Assembly (NCBI GenBank): GCA_036250195.1 | Contig: JAVHZZ010000005.1 | Span: forward strand, 69,719,505 to 69,783,504 | DNA length: 64,000 bases | Origin: Mixophyes australis | Lineage: Eukaryota > Chordata > Amphibia > Anura > Limnodynastidae | Direction: 5' to 3' | Part shown: positions 1 to 12,049 of the stretch, in pieces | How positions within the stretch are numbered: position 1 is the stretch's first letter | Layout: each line of letters begins with the position of its first letter | Translations under genes and position numbers: made by a program | Notes under the pieces: model-generated | Database searches by the model: none | Told to the model about the DNA's origin: nothing | What the model saw: the letters and a program-made list of their open reading frames with translations, nothing else

Positions 1-277
1 TGTTAGCTTTGAATTGCAAGTAAATCCATGTTTTGATAAACAAATTGCATTCTGATTCTAAAAATATCTCAGACATCAAGGGGGCTGGCTTATCCAGTGA
101 GGCTGCGCTCAAATGTGTATAAAAACAGCACTGTTTTGTATTAAAAGTTGTTCTTCTGATTTCATCTGACCTTAGCACTGGTACCTCCAATCAGTGTCAC
201 TGCAAATAAACACTTGCTGCAAAGACCTGCTTGAAAATATCTTCCATGCTGAAAATCCTGTGACCTACAGATTAGAC

Positions 278-464
278 CAGTGGATCCCAAACTTTCTCAG
301 TTCAAGGCACCCCTAAGGTCTCAATAATTTATTCAAGGCACCCCTAAGCCAAAATTATTACCAAGTAGTCCCCCACCTTGCTTACCACCGGCCCTGGCCG
401 CGGCACTCCTGAGAGATCGCTGTGGCACCCTAGGGAGCCTTGGCACACAGTTTGGGAACCACTG
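278..464. mobile_element. hAT-type MITE with exact 8-bp target duplication
   Basis: A 187-bp element begins CAGTGG and ends CCACTG; the inverted termini continue as CCCAAACT / AGTTTGGG. It is flanked on both sides by the same 8 bp, GATTAGAC (270-277 and 465-472). An 8-bp duplication with CAGTG-type ends is diagnostic of the hAT superfamily. No coding capacity is present, so it needed a transposase supplied in trans. Confidence 0.93.
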
Positions 465-483
465 GATTAGACCCAAAATCTAA

Positions 484-838
484 GCCACTCCCGGCTGTTT
501 CTGAGGTTTGGACCCAGCTTTTCCGGTACCACTGCTTTGCCTGCTACCCTGCAGCTCTGGTCAGTGTGATAGGCCGGGGGGATTCATCCATTGCAACCCT
601 GATCCATAGTAAGAGGTTAGGAGTACCAGCAAGGGGGTACCCTAGCAGTGACAGTTACCCAGAAGAAACCTGGTACTGGATGCCGTTAAGGAGTCCAGTG
701 GTGGCAGTATTTTAAGCCCCTCCTACTGTGGCAGGAGGACGCACTTGGGATAGCGAAAGGGAACGGTGGCAAAGTAAGTCCAGACTGTTCCCAGCAGCAA
801 CAGACAGGGTGGCATAGGCGGTCCATCCTGTCACAACG
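484..838 (-). repeat. Dispersed LTR-like repeat, copy A
   Basis: This segment is clearly homologous, in inverted orientation, to 22168-22510. Shared landmarks are the tract around the words for 'gctggtcagtgtgataggcc' and the terminal block ending in ggtccatcctgtcaca. Read on the minus strand it opens with TGTGACAGGATGG, the TG start expected of an LTR. The forward ORF across it (440-715) simply follows the repeat and is not a gene. Family not identified. Confidence 0.6.
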
Positions 839-1743
839 TGTAATAAGCTTGAATGTCCTTGCCATATGTGTATGATGGTAATATAACATTGAACATGTTC
901 TCCTTACGTCCAGTGTGTTCAATGAACACCTTCGACATCCAGTTGCCATTTTAAATTAATTTTAAAGGAAGTGGGCCTAAATTATGAACTAACAGTAAAC
1001 AAGATCTGAGCAGTGTCTATGGTACTTTAGCAGTAAACTCTAGCAAAATTGTGACAATGGCAATGCAAGTAAATTTTAATTTACAGGTGCATTAATAATG
1101 TGTGTTTTAAACTTATGTACATAATATTTTCCATATATCAATGAGTAGTAGTGATCATTTTTGGAGAGTGAAAAATTTGGTGTTTTATACTGCAATGTTT
1201 CATTGTGTAGATTGTTATTTATTTTTATTTATTTAATTCAGGGACAAAGCAGGTGCATTAAGGCCAAATACACATTTTTTTTGTGTCATAAAAAAGTAAA
1301 AACTTGAGTGGAAAAAAATATCAAAACTGTTGGACATGCATATGTTACTAACAGTTTTACTAGCCCTTTATGGTCATTGGAGGTCACTGTAAGCTTCATC
1401 AAGGCATTTACTTGTGGTAAATGCATGTGAATGGATCAACATACACTATTAAACACATTAGTAAAAATGCAAAACAATGCATCGATAGCTTCTAAACCAC
1501 AAGTGCCTGCATGTCCTGACTACCAGGGCCTGTTCGGACCTGTAGTGGACAGGGAAAAATGTAGATAAAACACCAACACACCATTTAAAAAAAAAAAACC
1601 AAAACATTTATTTTCAAGAAAAACTCATCTAGACCTCCCTCCTTATTATTTCACCTAGATTCTTGTGGGCATCCCTGGCAAACTCTTCTATTATAGATTG
1701 CGGTTTAAAAGAAACACACAGCAACATATAGGACAGTGCAGTA
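839..1743. other. No gene recognised
   Basis: AT-rich sequence with short homopolymers (for example the A-run near 1590). No motif, ORF or repeat that I can name. Confidence 0.6.
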
Positions 1744-2045
1744 CTAGCTTGCTAAGAGTTCCCACTGCGAATGAGTTCTTTGCAGAAGTACAGTCATATT
1801 TATAACTAGGGAGTACCTGTGAAGCCAGAGCATCCTTAGTTTTGTCCGACAGACCTTGCCAGAAAGTAGCCACCAAGGCATTGTTGTTCCAGCAAAGTTC
1901 AAAAGATAGGGTTTGGAATTGGATGGCATATTGGGCCACAGAACAGCAACCCTGGCGCAAACGAAGGATATTAAACGCTGCTGAGGTTACTCTACCGAGC
2001 TCAACAAAAATTTTACGAAATGCAGCGATGAATTTGCATGTAAAT
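1744..2045 (-). pseudogene. Decayed Ty3/gypsy gag fragment
   Basis: The minus-strand translation contains FWQGLSDKTKDAL, which closely parallels FWQGLSDKIKDAL in the gag gene at 59677-60609. The preceding QYAIQFQTLSFEL also aligns with that gag. Homology covers roughly the central capsid-like part of Gag and stops near 2045 with no start codon. The reading frame downstream (toward 1690) drifts into unrelated sequence. It is a truncated relic of a chromovirus related to, but older than, the copies at 56-64 kb. Confidence 0.8.
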
Positions 2046-2660
2046 GATAGGACTGGTAGAGGTGATGATAGACTAGCAAAGGAGACCAGAAACTGGACTA
2101 CTGGAACTGGAATGGACCCGAAATGTAGACTGCACTGCCTGAGCTGGAAAAATAGAAAAGACTGCAGACTGCTGGGAACCAGGCTGGTGTTTGAAAATAC
2201 AATGTTGCCCTGGTAACAGGTAGGGGCTCCAGGAAGTCCTTATATACTAGTTGTTGTTTCCTGATTGGAGACTGCGGTCAGTTGGGCTAAAGCAGAACTC
2301 AGTTGCTGGGATGGATCAGGTGACTACGTCCAAGATGGCAGCTCCCAGGAACTGGTTTTGGAGGGAAACCTGGAGTGGAGACTGCTATCCCCTGATTGGC
2401 TGAGAGGAATCATATGACCGAATCCAAGATGGCAGCACCCATACACTGATCCTGGAGGGATCTCTGGAGTGGGGACAGACTGAACAGCATCTTGCAGAGA
2501 GATTTGAAACCAGCAGAGCCTGAGGACTGCAGAGACAGCTTAGAAAGACAGCGTAGGGGTAAGTGACAGAACCTGAGAGCCTGGTGTGTGACAACCAGGT
2601 TAAGCTCAGGAGCATGGGATGCTGGTTCCCAGGTGTCATGTGCAAGATAATTTTTGGCCA
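2046..2660. repeat. Probable LTR/leader sequence with an internal duplication
   Basis: It sits immediately 5' (minus strand) of the gag relic, where a gypsy LTR would be expected. Two similar blocks occur, about 2320-2375 and 2405-2475, each holding 'ccaagatggcagc' followed by a ggaggga...ctggagtgg stretch, so part of it is an imperfect tandem duplication. TG/CA boundaries could not be fixed. The two minus-strand ORFs here look non-coding. Confidence 0.35.
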
Positions 2661-4303
2661 TAAATCTGCAAATATGTGTTTGTGAATTAATTTCTAGAAA
2701 TAGTGTGACATGGCTCAGAGACGCTGTTAGGTCAATGGGTTTTGTTTATATTAAACTACCCAGAGGGGGCTGGTAGATAATAGTAGCACCATGTACCATT
2801 TATGGCAGGACGCAAATGTGAAAGCCTTTGAAAATCTCTCTTTCAAGACAATAAAATCTAACATATGTCTGGGAGACCCCAGACAGGCCGACTGCAGAGA
2901 CAGGGTTGTATGTTAATGACAGATGCAAGCTGTATAAGGTGACAGGAAAATATCATATCATTTTCTCCAATCTTATACTTACCAGAGGCATGTGTGGTAT
3001 GCAGATAAAGGGAAACTTATGACATGTTGTGTGGAGGTAAAATCATGTTTGTAAGCCATACTGTTGAAAAGTTAGGACAGTGTAAAGAAAACTTTACTTA
3101 AAGGTATTCCTACGGCAGAATCATAAAACCCTAATTTGCATTCTACCATCCTGTTTGTTCGGGCCTCACAGGAAAAGGATTAATTTATCCTAAGGATTAA
3201 TGCTAGGTAGAACCGAAGGCTTCATAAATAAGAGTGTCAGCTCTTGTCAGAAAAAAACCTTGGTGGTGGCATAGTTAGTACCGCAAAGCTAATGTGTGGC
3301 ATAGATAGGGAAGGATTTAATCATTTTAGACAGACCAGGTGGTTGTTTTTTTGTTAACCCTGTGTCACACACGCATCACGCAGGTTCAGGTGAGTGCTGT
3401 TCGTGACACCAGGTGTAATGGTAGAACTGCAGAAACAGTATAACAGGATTCAGGGAGCCAAATAACCCCATAACCAGATATGTATTAAGACAAGAAGATC
3501 TGGCACTCTCTGAACAGGCCAGGTGCTTTAATTAGTAAGAGGCAATGAGAGGAGTGCTAAAAACTCATCCTATGGCGGAGAAACTAAAAGATAGGTCTGT
3601 GCATGTGGATCCGAGATGGCACCCGCTGTTGGAGCAGCAGCAACGCATCAGCGTGGTGACCTACGGCTGAAGAGAGCAGGTAATAGTGCCGAACCACAGT
3701 ATGCAAGCCGGTGCGTGATAAAATACATAAATTTAGTGAATGAGGCTGTTGATTATGAGCATTTTATTTACACCAGCAGAAATGCTTGTTCTAAATCTAC
3801 AAATGTATGATCTAGATGGAATAAGTACATAAGTAATAAGTGGGAAAGATACCAGTCCACAATGACCAAGGTTGCTAGCTCCTGTGTTCTTATTAAATGT
3901 ATGTTTCATGTTCTCATCATCATTGCTATATTCTTAATGTCACGGCAATAGAATTTCTGGGATCCGTCTGGGGACACCTGGGGATAGCTGTGGCAGGAGT
4001 GTAGAGGAAACTGGGAGGCCGGATGAATGCCTTGCTCATACAGCTTGCTCTAATCTTGTATACTGGAAGTTAGGAGGAGGAATGCTGGACTGGACTCCTT
4101 GCCTGCAATCTGGAGCTGATGGACTGGAACCTGATTGAAGGAACAGGGGGGACCTGAACCCACGACCAGAGACTCAGTACCTCCAAGAACTCAGAGACTC
4201 AGGAAAATATAGTATCACCACTGAGACTGGGAAGACTCAGAACTCAGGCAGAGACTATACAGGGGTGGCAACCTCCTGAACAGACTAAGCCTGGAACTCA
4301 GAG
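2661..4303. other. No gene recognised
   Basis: Unassigned sequence, possibly old retrotransposon leader. The 64-codon ORF at 3616 has no recognisable domain. Confidence 0.5.
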
Positions 4304-4445
4304 GGTAAATGTATGAAGCTCCGATTTTTCTCAACTCGCCAGAAATCGGAGACTTTGCAGCTAAAATTTAAAGCGGTGATGGCTTGTAAAGGCAAACTTG
4401 CCTTTACAAGCCATCACCGCTTTAAATTTTAGCTGCAAAGTCATC
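4304..4445. mobile_element. Fold-back MITE fragment
   Basis: About 44 bp beginning actttgcagctaaaattt is repeated immediately as its exact reverse complement (centre near 4394), giving a perfect snap-back hairpin. The outer left flank (gggtaaatgtatgaagctccg) resembles the terminus of the larger inverted-repeat element at 50747 (gggataaatgtatcaaggtc). A diverged half copy lies at 28100-28200. The right-hand terminal part appears truncated. Confidence 0.75.
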
Positions 4446-5287
4446 ACCAATAAAGATTGTCCGATGCGATCAATGTAATTCCAATGCACAAAGATATTTA
4501 ATAGCAACCTATAGCACAATTACAGCAAAGTATAATAAAGTATAGCAAAATACAAGAAAGTATAACTGATACATTATGCTTGCTCATTGAATTCAGTAAC
4601 AGTCATCAATCCAGAAGTCTGCCGTCAAAGAGGTAGTAACTAGGTCCAGTGCTTGTTTATAAACAGTTTGGTTTGAAAAAAATAGTGATAATGCCACAAT
4701 GTACACAAGGAAAACACTAAGAAAGTTCTCAATTGGTTCAGGGTTTAAGAAAGTCTAGTACAATGCAGGCCATAGGTCAGTTCAAAGAATTCCAGAGCTG
4801 GGGGCAAGTCACTTCAACAGCTGTGCACATGTCTTACCTAAAGTAACCGACTAAAAATGGTTTAAGCCAACCCATTAACAGAGTACTTTTGAGAATTAAT
4901 CTTATACTAATTATAACTAGCGACTGCTATGTGCAATCGATTCCCCAATGATACTGGATTTCTGCTGGTAAAATGTGGATTAATATAAGACCAAACATCA
5001 TACGTTTCTTAGGACCTGAACAATAAATACCTTTAATGTAAATTTGTCTTTGTATAAATAACCTTTAAGTCTTACTAATAAAATTATGTGAGTTGGAACT
5101 TTATTAAAAGTGAACTATTTACAAATGTAGAAGTGAGTGTAACTGTATTTGCTGTGTTTTACTATGTAATTGCGTATTTAACATTCGTGCGCCGAAGTTT
5201 ACGAATCTTAATCGCACAGGATTTTATAATAACCAATATTTATTAAATGAAAATGACTTCATCCAATTATTCGACTTCGACACAATG
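4446..5287. other. No gene recognised
   Basis: AT-rich unique-looking sequence without ORFs over 60 codons or identifiable repeats. Confidence 0.5.
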
Positions 5288-5575
5288 GACCTAATTCATT
5301 AAGGACAGGAAAGCAAAACCATATTGCATTGGAGGGGGAGATAAATTTAAAATGTGGGGACAGATTTATAGTTGGGGAAGGGTATGCCCCAGATCAACTT
5401 TGAATTTCAATGTAAAAATAAAGCTATCAAGTATTTGTGTGCTACATGAATAAACAGCCAGTATTTAACATATGTGCAAAATAATAAACTAATATGCACC
5501 CCTTGCATTGTAACATTTTTTCCAGGAGAAATCTTGCAATTTTTTTTGTTTTACTTTCCTTAATGAATCAGGCTC
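5288..5575. mobile_element. MITE with 'attcattaa' termini
   Basis: The left end gacctaattcattaagg and right end ccttaatgaatcaggctc form terminal inverted repeats. AATG flanks both sides (5284-5287 and 5576-5579), a possible 4-bp duplication. A further isolated end of the same type (tttaatgaatcaggccc) lies at about 5935-5951. Superfamily uncertain. Confidence 0.6.
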
Positions 5576-5577
5576 AA

Positions 5578-5820
5578 TGTTACCAGCCTGTGAAGTTTTA
5601 GTCTAAATTCATCCAGTGGAAGGCCGAGAACAGGCTCCCCAGGTCAAAGTTCTGGCCAGCGTACACCAGCGGGAGGTCCAACCAGGATCTCAGCCCTCTA
5701 GTATGTCTTCTGGGATCCAGTGTTACCAGTCTGTGAAGTTTTCATCCAAATCTATCCAATGGAAGGCTCAGAACAAGCTCTCTGGGTCAATGTTCTGCCC
5801 AACATACACCAGGAATGTAT
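5578..5820. repeat. Tandem duplication, about 140-bp unit
   Basis: The block starting tgttaccagcctgtgaagttt at 5578 recurs with substitutions at about 5720 (tgttaccagtctgtgaagttt). Both units continue into ccaatggaaggc...cagaacaagctc and the acacaccag segment. The short ORFs here cross the duplication and carry no domain. Confidence 0.75.
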
Positions 5821-6384
5821 TTTAGGGGGGTTAGGTTTAACCTTGACACCAACCCCCCCAAAACCTGGCCAAGATCCAACGGGACCAGCTCTCGTCCAGG
5901 AGACTTAAATAAGAAATGTCTTAATTTAAGATCTTTAATGAATCAGGCCCTAGGACTTGTCTTTTGCTGGCATAGGGGAACATTTATAAAAACTCAGGGC
6001 AATTTTGGCCATTCATTTTCTGCTGCTCTAATTTTACCACAGGCTTTTGTGCAAAGATTTTTATAAATCTCGACCAATATGTTTTGCTCCGAGTGTGTAA
6101 CTTTTCTCATGTAGATGTTTGCAAATATAAATATGATGAACTAAGTAAAGTATTGACTAACATTTCATTTCAACCACCACTCTACTTGAATTGCCAATGT
6201 TTCACAAATATCACATTGCAGCCCCACTATTTAGCTTGCTACACAAATATGCAATGTTTCTTCAGATGCAACTTCTGCAACATTTTCACCAATGATTGAA
6301 AGTCCCGATGAGCCGCAACCCCCCTTTATCCTTTAGACTATATAAGTCACCTGTTCTATACAGTACCTAGACTATACAGTACCT
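5821..6384. other. No gene recognised
   Basis: Contains one stray MITE end (5935-5951); otherwise nothing identifiable. Confidence 0.45.
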
Positions 6385-6577
6385 ACTAGTAGGTTAATTG
6401 GCTACTATCAAAATTGACCCTAGTCTCTCTGTGTCTGTCTGTGTGTGTATGTGTGTGTATGTTAGGGAATTTAGACTGTAAGCTCCAATGGGGCAGGGAC
6501 TGATGTGAATGAGTTCTCTGTACAGCGCTGCGGAATCAGTGGCGCTATATAAATAAATGGTGATGATGATGATGATT
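6385..6577 (+). mobile_element. SINE, 3' portion, (TGA)n tail
   Basis: Shares the block 'agactgtaagctccaatg', 'gtacagcgctgcggaat' and 'gctatataaataaat' with the copies at 29829 and 35141, and ends in a TGATGATGATGA tail. The tRNA-like head is missing, so this is a 5'-truncated copy. A TG-rich microsatellite (about 6429-6460) sits inside the body. Confidence 0.8.
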
Positions 6578-7248
6578 GGTACCCTGTGTTACACTGATAT
6601 GGCCATTTGTCATATTTTAACTCTAAGGTGTTAAAATGTGAAAGTATATGCTTTTTATAACTAGTAAAGGACATTGCAGTGTTGGTGTCCTTACAGCTCT
6701 GATTGTAGCTCCATCCATCCTGAATGTATTCTGCCACAGCCTATATTTCTAACATGGAAATCATTATGAAAGAACTTGCTAATGCTTCTTCAGTATTTGG
6801 GGACAAATTATGTGACAGTTGTAAAAATATAGATAGTTTGTTATCATCTGCATTCTAAAACATCTGGTACTGTAGTTTTACTGGTGACTAGTACATTTAA
6901 TAGGGAGACTTCATGTCTGTATTTTAAAGCTAAAAAGTAAGGATCAGGTCTGAAATTTAGTCCTTAATATATTTCACTTGTTAAATTTTGAGCAACCCAG
7001 GTCATATTTCAAACTTCTGTTTCTGTGACATTTTGTAATCATTTTCTGTTCTGCCTCACTACACTTTAATTGAATTTAAACATTCTATGTTGTGTGAGTT
7101 GCTTACCCAATGTCAAAGATTAACTCTTAAGTAACACATCTGAAAAAGAAAGCATCATGGGAAATGAGAGGGAGTTAAGAATGGAGTGAAGAACTTTAGT
7201 TTAAATATATTTGGCTTAATTTAATAAATAGCTATTTGTAAACTGATG
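6578..7248. other. No gene recognised
   Basis: Unassigned AT-rich sequence up to the target site of the next element. Confidence 0.5.
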
Positions 7249-8332
7249 GTTTTAACTAGAGATGCTCTTGGTTCCCCGAGAACCGAACACACCCGAACTT
7301 AGCAGATCCGAGTACAGAGACAAGCCGGCTCAGTACTTTCGTGCATCCTCTGAATTGAAAACGAGGCAAAATGTCATTGTTACGTTGTCGGATCTCGCGA
7401 GTCTTGGATTCTAAAAGTACCGCCCTCCACGGTGATCCAGCACCATTTCACAGAGGGACACAGAAGTGTTAGCACAGTTTTTGCCAGTCTCTAGTGCAGT
7501 TGGGCAATGTCATAGATAGAAAAGAAAGAGGAGGGGTAGCATTGTTCTTCAAAGTCTCCAGTGATATTAAGGAGAGCTCCATTGCTAATTGTCATTGCTG
7601 AAATTAAAATAATAGGGTTGGCAGGCTTGGTCTTCTAAATCTGCAGTCACATTGTACTGTGTTATATAGGTAACACAAAGAGGATAGCTTCAGTGTTCCA
7701 TTGCTAATTGTCATTGCTGAAATACAAATAATAGGGCTGGCAGTCTTGGTGTAAATCCGCAGTTACATTTTACTGTACCCTAGCTCACTCAGAAACAGGA
7801 GAGGTGGCAGCGTTCAGTGCTGAAACAGAAATTGTACTAATAGGGCTGTCAGTATTCTTAAATGTCTCTAGTGGCATTCTACTGTGCCATAGCTCATACA
7901 GAAACAGGAGCGGTGGCATTTTTCTTAACACTCTCCAGCATCAGTCGTGATGATACTAATCTCTCTACCTCATGTGCTAAAGTCTATGTTCAAGTGCGTA
8001 TTGGTTTTAAGTCAGGGAAACAAAAATGTAAATAAAAAGCTTGTACCTATGTAAAGAAAAAAACACCTCTCTAATAAAGGTGAAAGTTTACTGTGGCAAA
8101 ATATACAATTGCTAAGCATATCAGAATCAGCTAGCTCCCTTCTCTCAGCTAGATCTCAGCACCTGCAATCTACACTGTCATCCTAATCAGTGTGTACATC
8201 ATCCTCAAACAATACTAATTCATCCTGCTGGAATACACCATCACAGAAGTCTGTGTACTTTGATGTAATTGCCAGTAATGGCTTTCATGGAATTTGTAGT
8301 TCATTTTTTGGAAGAGTTGTCACGATTTTTGG

Positions 8333-10836
8333 TCAATTCTTTAGACTAGACGAAATGTCAAAATGTTGTGCAGACTCATCTGAATCACCACTGGGTGTCT
8401 TGGGAAAGCTAAGTTTTTTTCCTAGCAGAAATTTCCAGAGAAACAGAAGGAGAAGACGCCATTGTGTCATGTACAACTTGAGCTGTAAGCTTGCTGACCA
8501 GGAGCTCATTGCATCTCTTGAGATCTGGGTCAGTTGGAAAGAAAGAGAAGACGTAGCTCTTAAACCTAGGATCAAGCACACTTGCCAAACTTTAATGATT
8601 CGATTTCCAGATGTTGTTAACTCTTGGATCCTGGAGAAGCGAATAAAGTCCAACATAATTAGCGGAAGTGCTTTGTTTCATTTCCTCCTTCAATTTCTCT
8701 TGCTGCTTTTCAAAAAGTCTAATTAGGGGAATCACTTAACTCAAGCTAACAGTGTCTGCACTCTCTTCACAGGTGACTACTTCGAGTGGTTTCAGCACCT
8801 TGCACAACACAAAAAAGTATTCTCCCCTGCGCTGGACTAAAGTACATTCCCCCTAAATTCTATTCTTCTTGTAGCTGCTGCATTCTCCTACATGCTGTTG
8901 CAGAATTCCGAAAATGACCCTAAATATTTTGGGACAAAGACAGCATCTCCTGCATGTCATTGTCATTTTTAATAAAGTTCTGTACCAACAAGTTGATTGT
9001 GTGAGCAAAACAGGGAATGTGATGGAATTCCCCACGCTGTAATGCTCTAACAATATTGGTGGCGTTATCAGAAATCACATATCCTCAGGAGAGTCCAAGC
9101 AGGATAAGCCATGTTGCAATGACATCCCTTAGTTTTTCAAACAGACTGTCAGTAGTATTACCTCTGACCTGCGCCTTGTCTCGTCTCTGATAACCACCTC
9201 TCTCACTCCCGCCTTCAAGACTTCTCCCATGCTGCTCCCCATTTATGAAATTCCATACCACGCTCAATCAGACTTTCCCACAGCCTTAATATCTTTAGCT
9301 GTTATTTGAAAACCTATTTCTTTTTTAGAGATGACTTTATCCTCGATAACACTATTCACACTAATGCACCCTCACAACTATCCCAATCTCCACTCTGAAC
9401 CACACTCGCTCCTCTTGCTTCAGCTGTGCCTTCTTCCCTTTAGAATGTAAGCTCTCTAATGAGCAGGCTCCTCCATACCCTTTGTTTTCATGTCTCCATT
9501 CATTGTGTCTGCCTTGTCTGTTCTAGTTTTACGTATGTCTTGTTTTATGTATTTCCTTGTCTTCCGTGTACTATACGGCACTGTGGAGCACTGTGGTGCC
9601 TTACAAATCTACGATCATAGTAATAATAATAATAATATGCCTCTTAGTGAAGCAGATGATACACAGAGTAGCCTACCTCTGAAAAATGCAACATTCTTGG
9701 GTACATGCTGCTGTGGTCCCTGCTGGTGAAGGTAAATCACCAACCCAGTGGACTGTCACAATCATATAGTTTGCCCAGTTCCGCTTGTCCACATATTTGT
9801 GGTTAAGTGTGCAGTGGGTAGAATGGCATTTTGTAGTCCAATAACTACATTTTTATGAACCTTCTGGTAGAGGTGAGGAATAGCTTTTCTAGTAAAATGG
9901 TGTGATGGAATTTGGTAACTGGGACAGAAGATCTCAAGTAACTATCTAAAACCAGCTGCATTAATAGTGGATATTGGACGCAGATCTAATACTAGTAGAG
10001 TCGCCATGGCATCTGTGATGCGCTTTGAACCTGGGTGACAGCTTTCATGCTTGCTTCCTTTTGCAAAGGATTGTTTAACACTCAGTTGTTGTAAACTGCT
10101 AGTGGTCTTCTTCTTGGTCTGCTTCTGGGTTGAAGATCCACCCCCCAGCAGCAGGAGCAGCAGCAGTGGGCCTAATACTCAAGGATTCTTCTTATGAGTC
10201 CTGGATAGGGGAGGAGTCATCTCGCCTTAGAAACTTGGATGCAGGACTAACTCTGATCACTTGTGAGAATATTGATGATAAAGCTGTTGGGGATGTAGAT
10301 TACAGGTGCTGAGAGAAGGGAGGTAGCTGTTGCTGGACTGTTTGTTGTTATTTTTTAGCATAAGTTTCTGATTTTCACAAAAGCTTTCCATGAACTCACT
10401 TCAAATGACGTAACATGGATGAGGTTCCTAGATGGTTAAGGTCCCTACCTCTTCTAACTGTGGCTTTACAAATGCTACAAATGGCTAGACAACTGTTGTC
10501 AGGATTTGGATAAAAAATAATTCCACACATAAGAGGTGGATTTTTTGGTCCTATGCCCAAGCATGACAATGGCTTTCTTCTTATCACTGGCAAGAACTGC
10601 TGCAGTCTTTGTTTGAAAGTGTATGCAAATAATATTGTGACCTGTGAGGTGGTCAAAATTGACTGCAAATGACTTGAAATTAGTGTTTTTGAGGTTAATA
10701 ATAATGTAGGGGGAAATAGCATAATAATATGATTTTTAGGAAAAAACAGGGATTTTAGAAAAAAATAGGTATCCAGAACCAAAACCAAAGTCAAAACATG
10801 CAATGGTGGTTTTGCCCAAACCAAAACCAAAACCAA
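8333..10836 (-). pseudogene. hAT transposase relic (BED-finger type)
   Basis: Read on the minus strand the pieces come in transposase order. First is a BED zinc finger near 10580-10400 (YPNPDNSCLAICSICK then MLRHLK). After the L2 insertion comes YVISDNATNIVRAL near 9085-9040, matching the conserved block around the second catalytic aspartate of hAT transposases. CFAHTINLLVQNF follows, the CxxH motif, and later GLDPRFKS-like sequence. Stops and frameshifts occur throughout and an L2 fragment interrupts it, so it is not translatable. It is the only copy in the window that retains traces of the catalytic region; the copies at 37 and 54 kb have lost it. Confidence 0.82.
9160..9637 (+). mobile_element. 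L2/CR1-like LINE 3' end nested in hAT 1
   Basis: It carries the hallmarks of an L2-type 3' end: a decayed ORF2 C-terminus, 'gtaagctctctaatgagcagg', 'gcactgtggtgccttacaaatc' and a TAATAATAATAAT tail at 9620-9637. The flanks (tacctct / tgcctct) suggest a short imperfect target duplication. It splits the transposase relic, so it inserted after the hAT element. Confidence 0.75.
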
Positions 10837-10925
10837 AACATGAAGTTAATCCAGATCCATAACCAAAACCAAAACAAAAAACCAACCCCAGAACAAGGGG
10901 GTCAGTGAACATCTGTAGTTTTAAC

Positions 10926-11241
10926 TGGATTTTCTGTTGGTTTCAAAACCGCCAGATTTACTAAAGGCCAAAACGCTAGAAAACAGCCTAAAATCCACAG
11001 ATCAACAAAGCACCACATTAAAAATTTGCCATCCTAATTTTTAATATCATAAAAAATACAAACCGGCAGATTTACTTACCGAAAAAAAAATCCCAAAAAA
11101 AGTGCTGTTAGAGGCAAGATTGTTTAAACAGCATGCAATTTGAGCAATCTTGCCATTCAGAACAAAAGAGGAAGGCATAACTGACTTTAATAATATTAAT
11201 ATTATTGTATTATATTAATGGGACAATAAGTTTTTAAGGTG
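10926..11241. other. No gene recognised
   Basis: AT-rich sequence; the stretch aataatattaatattattg near 11190 is self-complementary and may be the outer part of the palindromic element that follows. Confidence 0.4.
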
Positions 11242-11405
11242 GGGGCAACACTTATAATTTCATAATGGGGTCGCCATGTATACTGCACATATGTGGCACT
11301 TGTAGTACTAGCATGCACATGGGCGCAAGTGCATGCTGATACTTATAGTGCCACGTGTGAGCAGTATAAATTGTGCATCTGTCATGAAATAATAAGAGTT
11401 GCCCC
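11242..11405. mobile_element. Palindromic MITE-like element
   Basis: The outer arms ggggcaacacttataatttcat and atgaaataataagagttgcccc are inverted copies. The inner arms tatactgcacatatgtggcac... and ...gtgccacgtgtgagcagtata continue the fold to a loop near 11325. The whole 164 bp can form an imperfect hairpin. No target duplication identified. Confidence 0.65.
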
Positions 11406-12049
11406 TGTTAGCAATCAAATAATATTGCTCCCTTAATGTAATTATATATTCATACTGCCTCTATTATATAATAATACAATAATATTGTCCCCTTATTTTA
11501 ATGAAAAAATTGCCACCATAAGTTAATTCATTTTGCCTCCTTACTCAATGATTGCCCCCATAATTCATAAGTTAATGGTGCCTACTCTTGAATGTTGAAT
11601 GACAAGATAGCACAAATAACATACCTTTCGAGCTATCAAGTTGTCAGAAGCAGTTCTTCACTAAACTGCAGCTCCTTTAACATCCATTAACCTTGCAATT
11701 ATGTGAACACGCTTTTACTGTACTCTGCCTACGCTTCTACGCCCCTTCCCTGGCTGTTCCACCTCTCCATAATGAAAATGGATATTTTGTTCTTGCATCC
11801 AACTCAAAATAAGCCTCTAAATCTCTGAGTACTATCTCCATTGATTACATTCCTAGATACATATGCCAATATCTATTCTTATCCTGTATGAAAGGGTTTT
11901 TTTAACGTAAACTTCATAATGTGCAGTCATTTTATTGACACAACAAACTATTAAACACAGGACAACACTGTGGTCAATTGATGTTTTTATACTTTTCCCA
12001 CAATTTGCAATTTACATGACTATCAGCTCCTCATAGATCTCCCAATGTT
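11406..12049. other. No gene recognised
   Basis: AT-rich and unassigned; fragments such as caataatattgtcccc may be outer arms of the neighbouring palindrome. Confidence 0.4.

Larger units (their letters stand above)
7257..10917 (-). mobile_element. hAT transposon 1, complete ends, decayed
   Basis: Ends TAGAGATG and (inverted) TACAGATG are flanked by identical 8-bp duplications GTTTTAAC at 7249-7256 and 10918-10925, giving a 3,661-bp hAT element. The termini match the ends of the elements at 37361 (TAGGGATG) and 54191, so all three belong to one family. The left subterminal region holds imperfect repeats built on 'ccattgctaattgtcattgctgaaat' (7580, 7698). An L2 fragment is nested at 9160-9637. 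Confidence 0.93.

Noticed and set aside
440..715. 91-codon ORF with similarity to the ORF at 22312
   Set aside because: The similarity comes from a shared dispersed repeat in opposite orientations, not from a conserved protein.
8190..8726. 178-codon plus-strand ORF
   Set aside because: It is antisense to the decayed hAT transposase (minus frame with DPRFK-like sequence), so it is a shadow frame.
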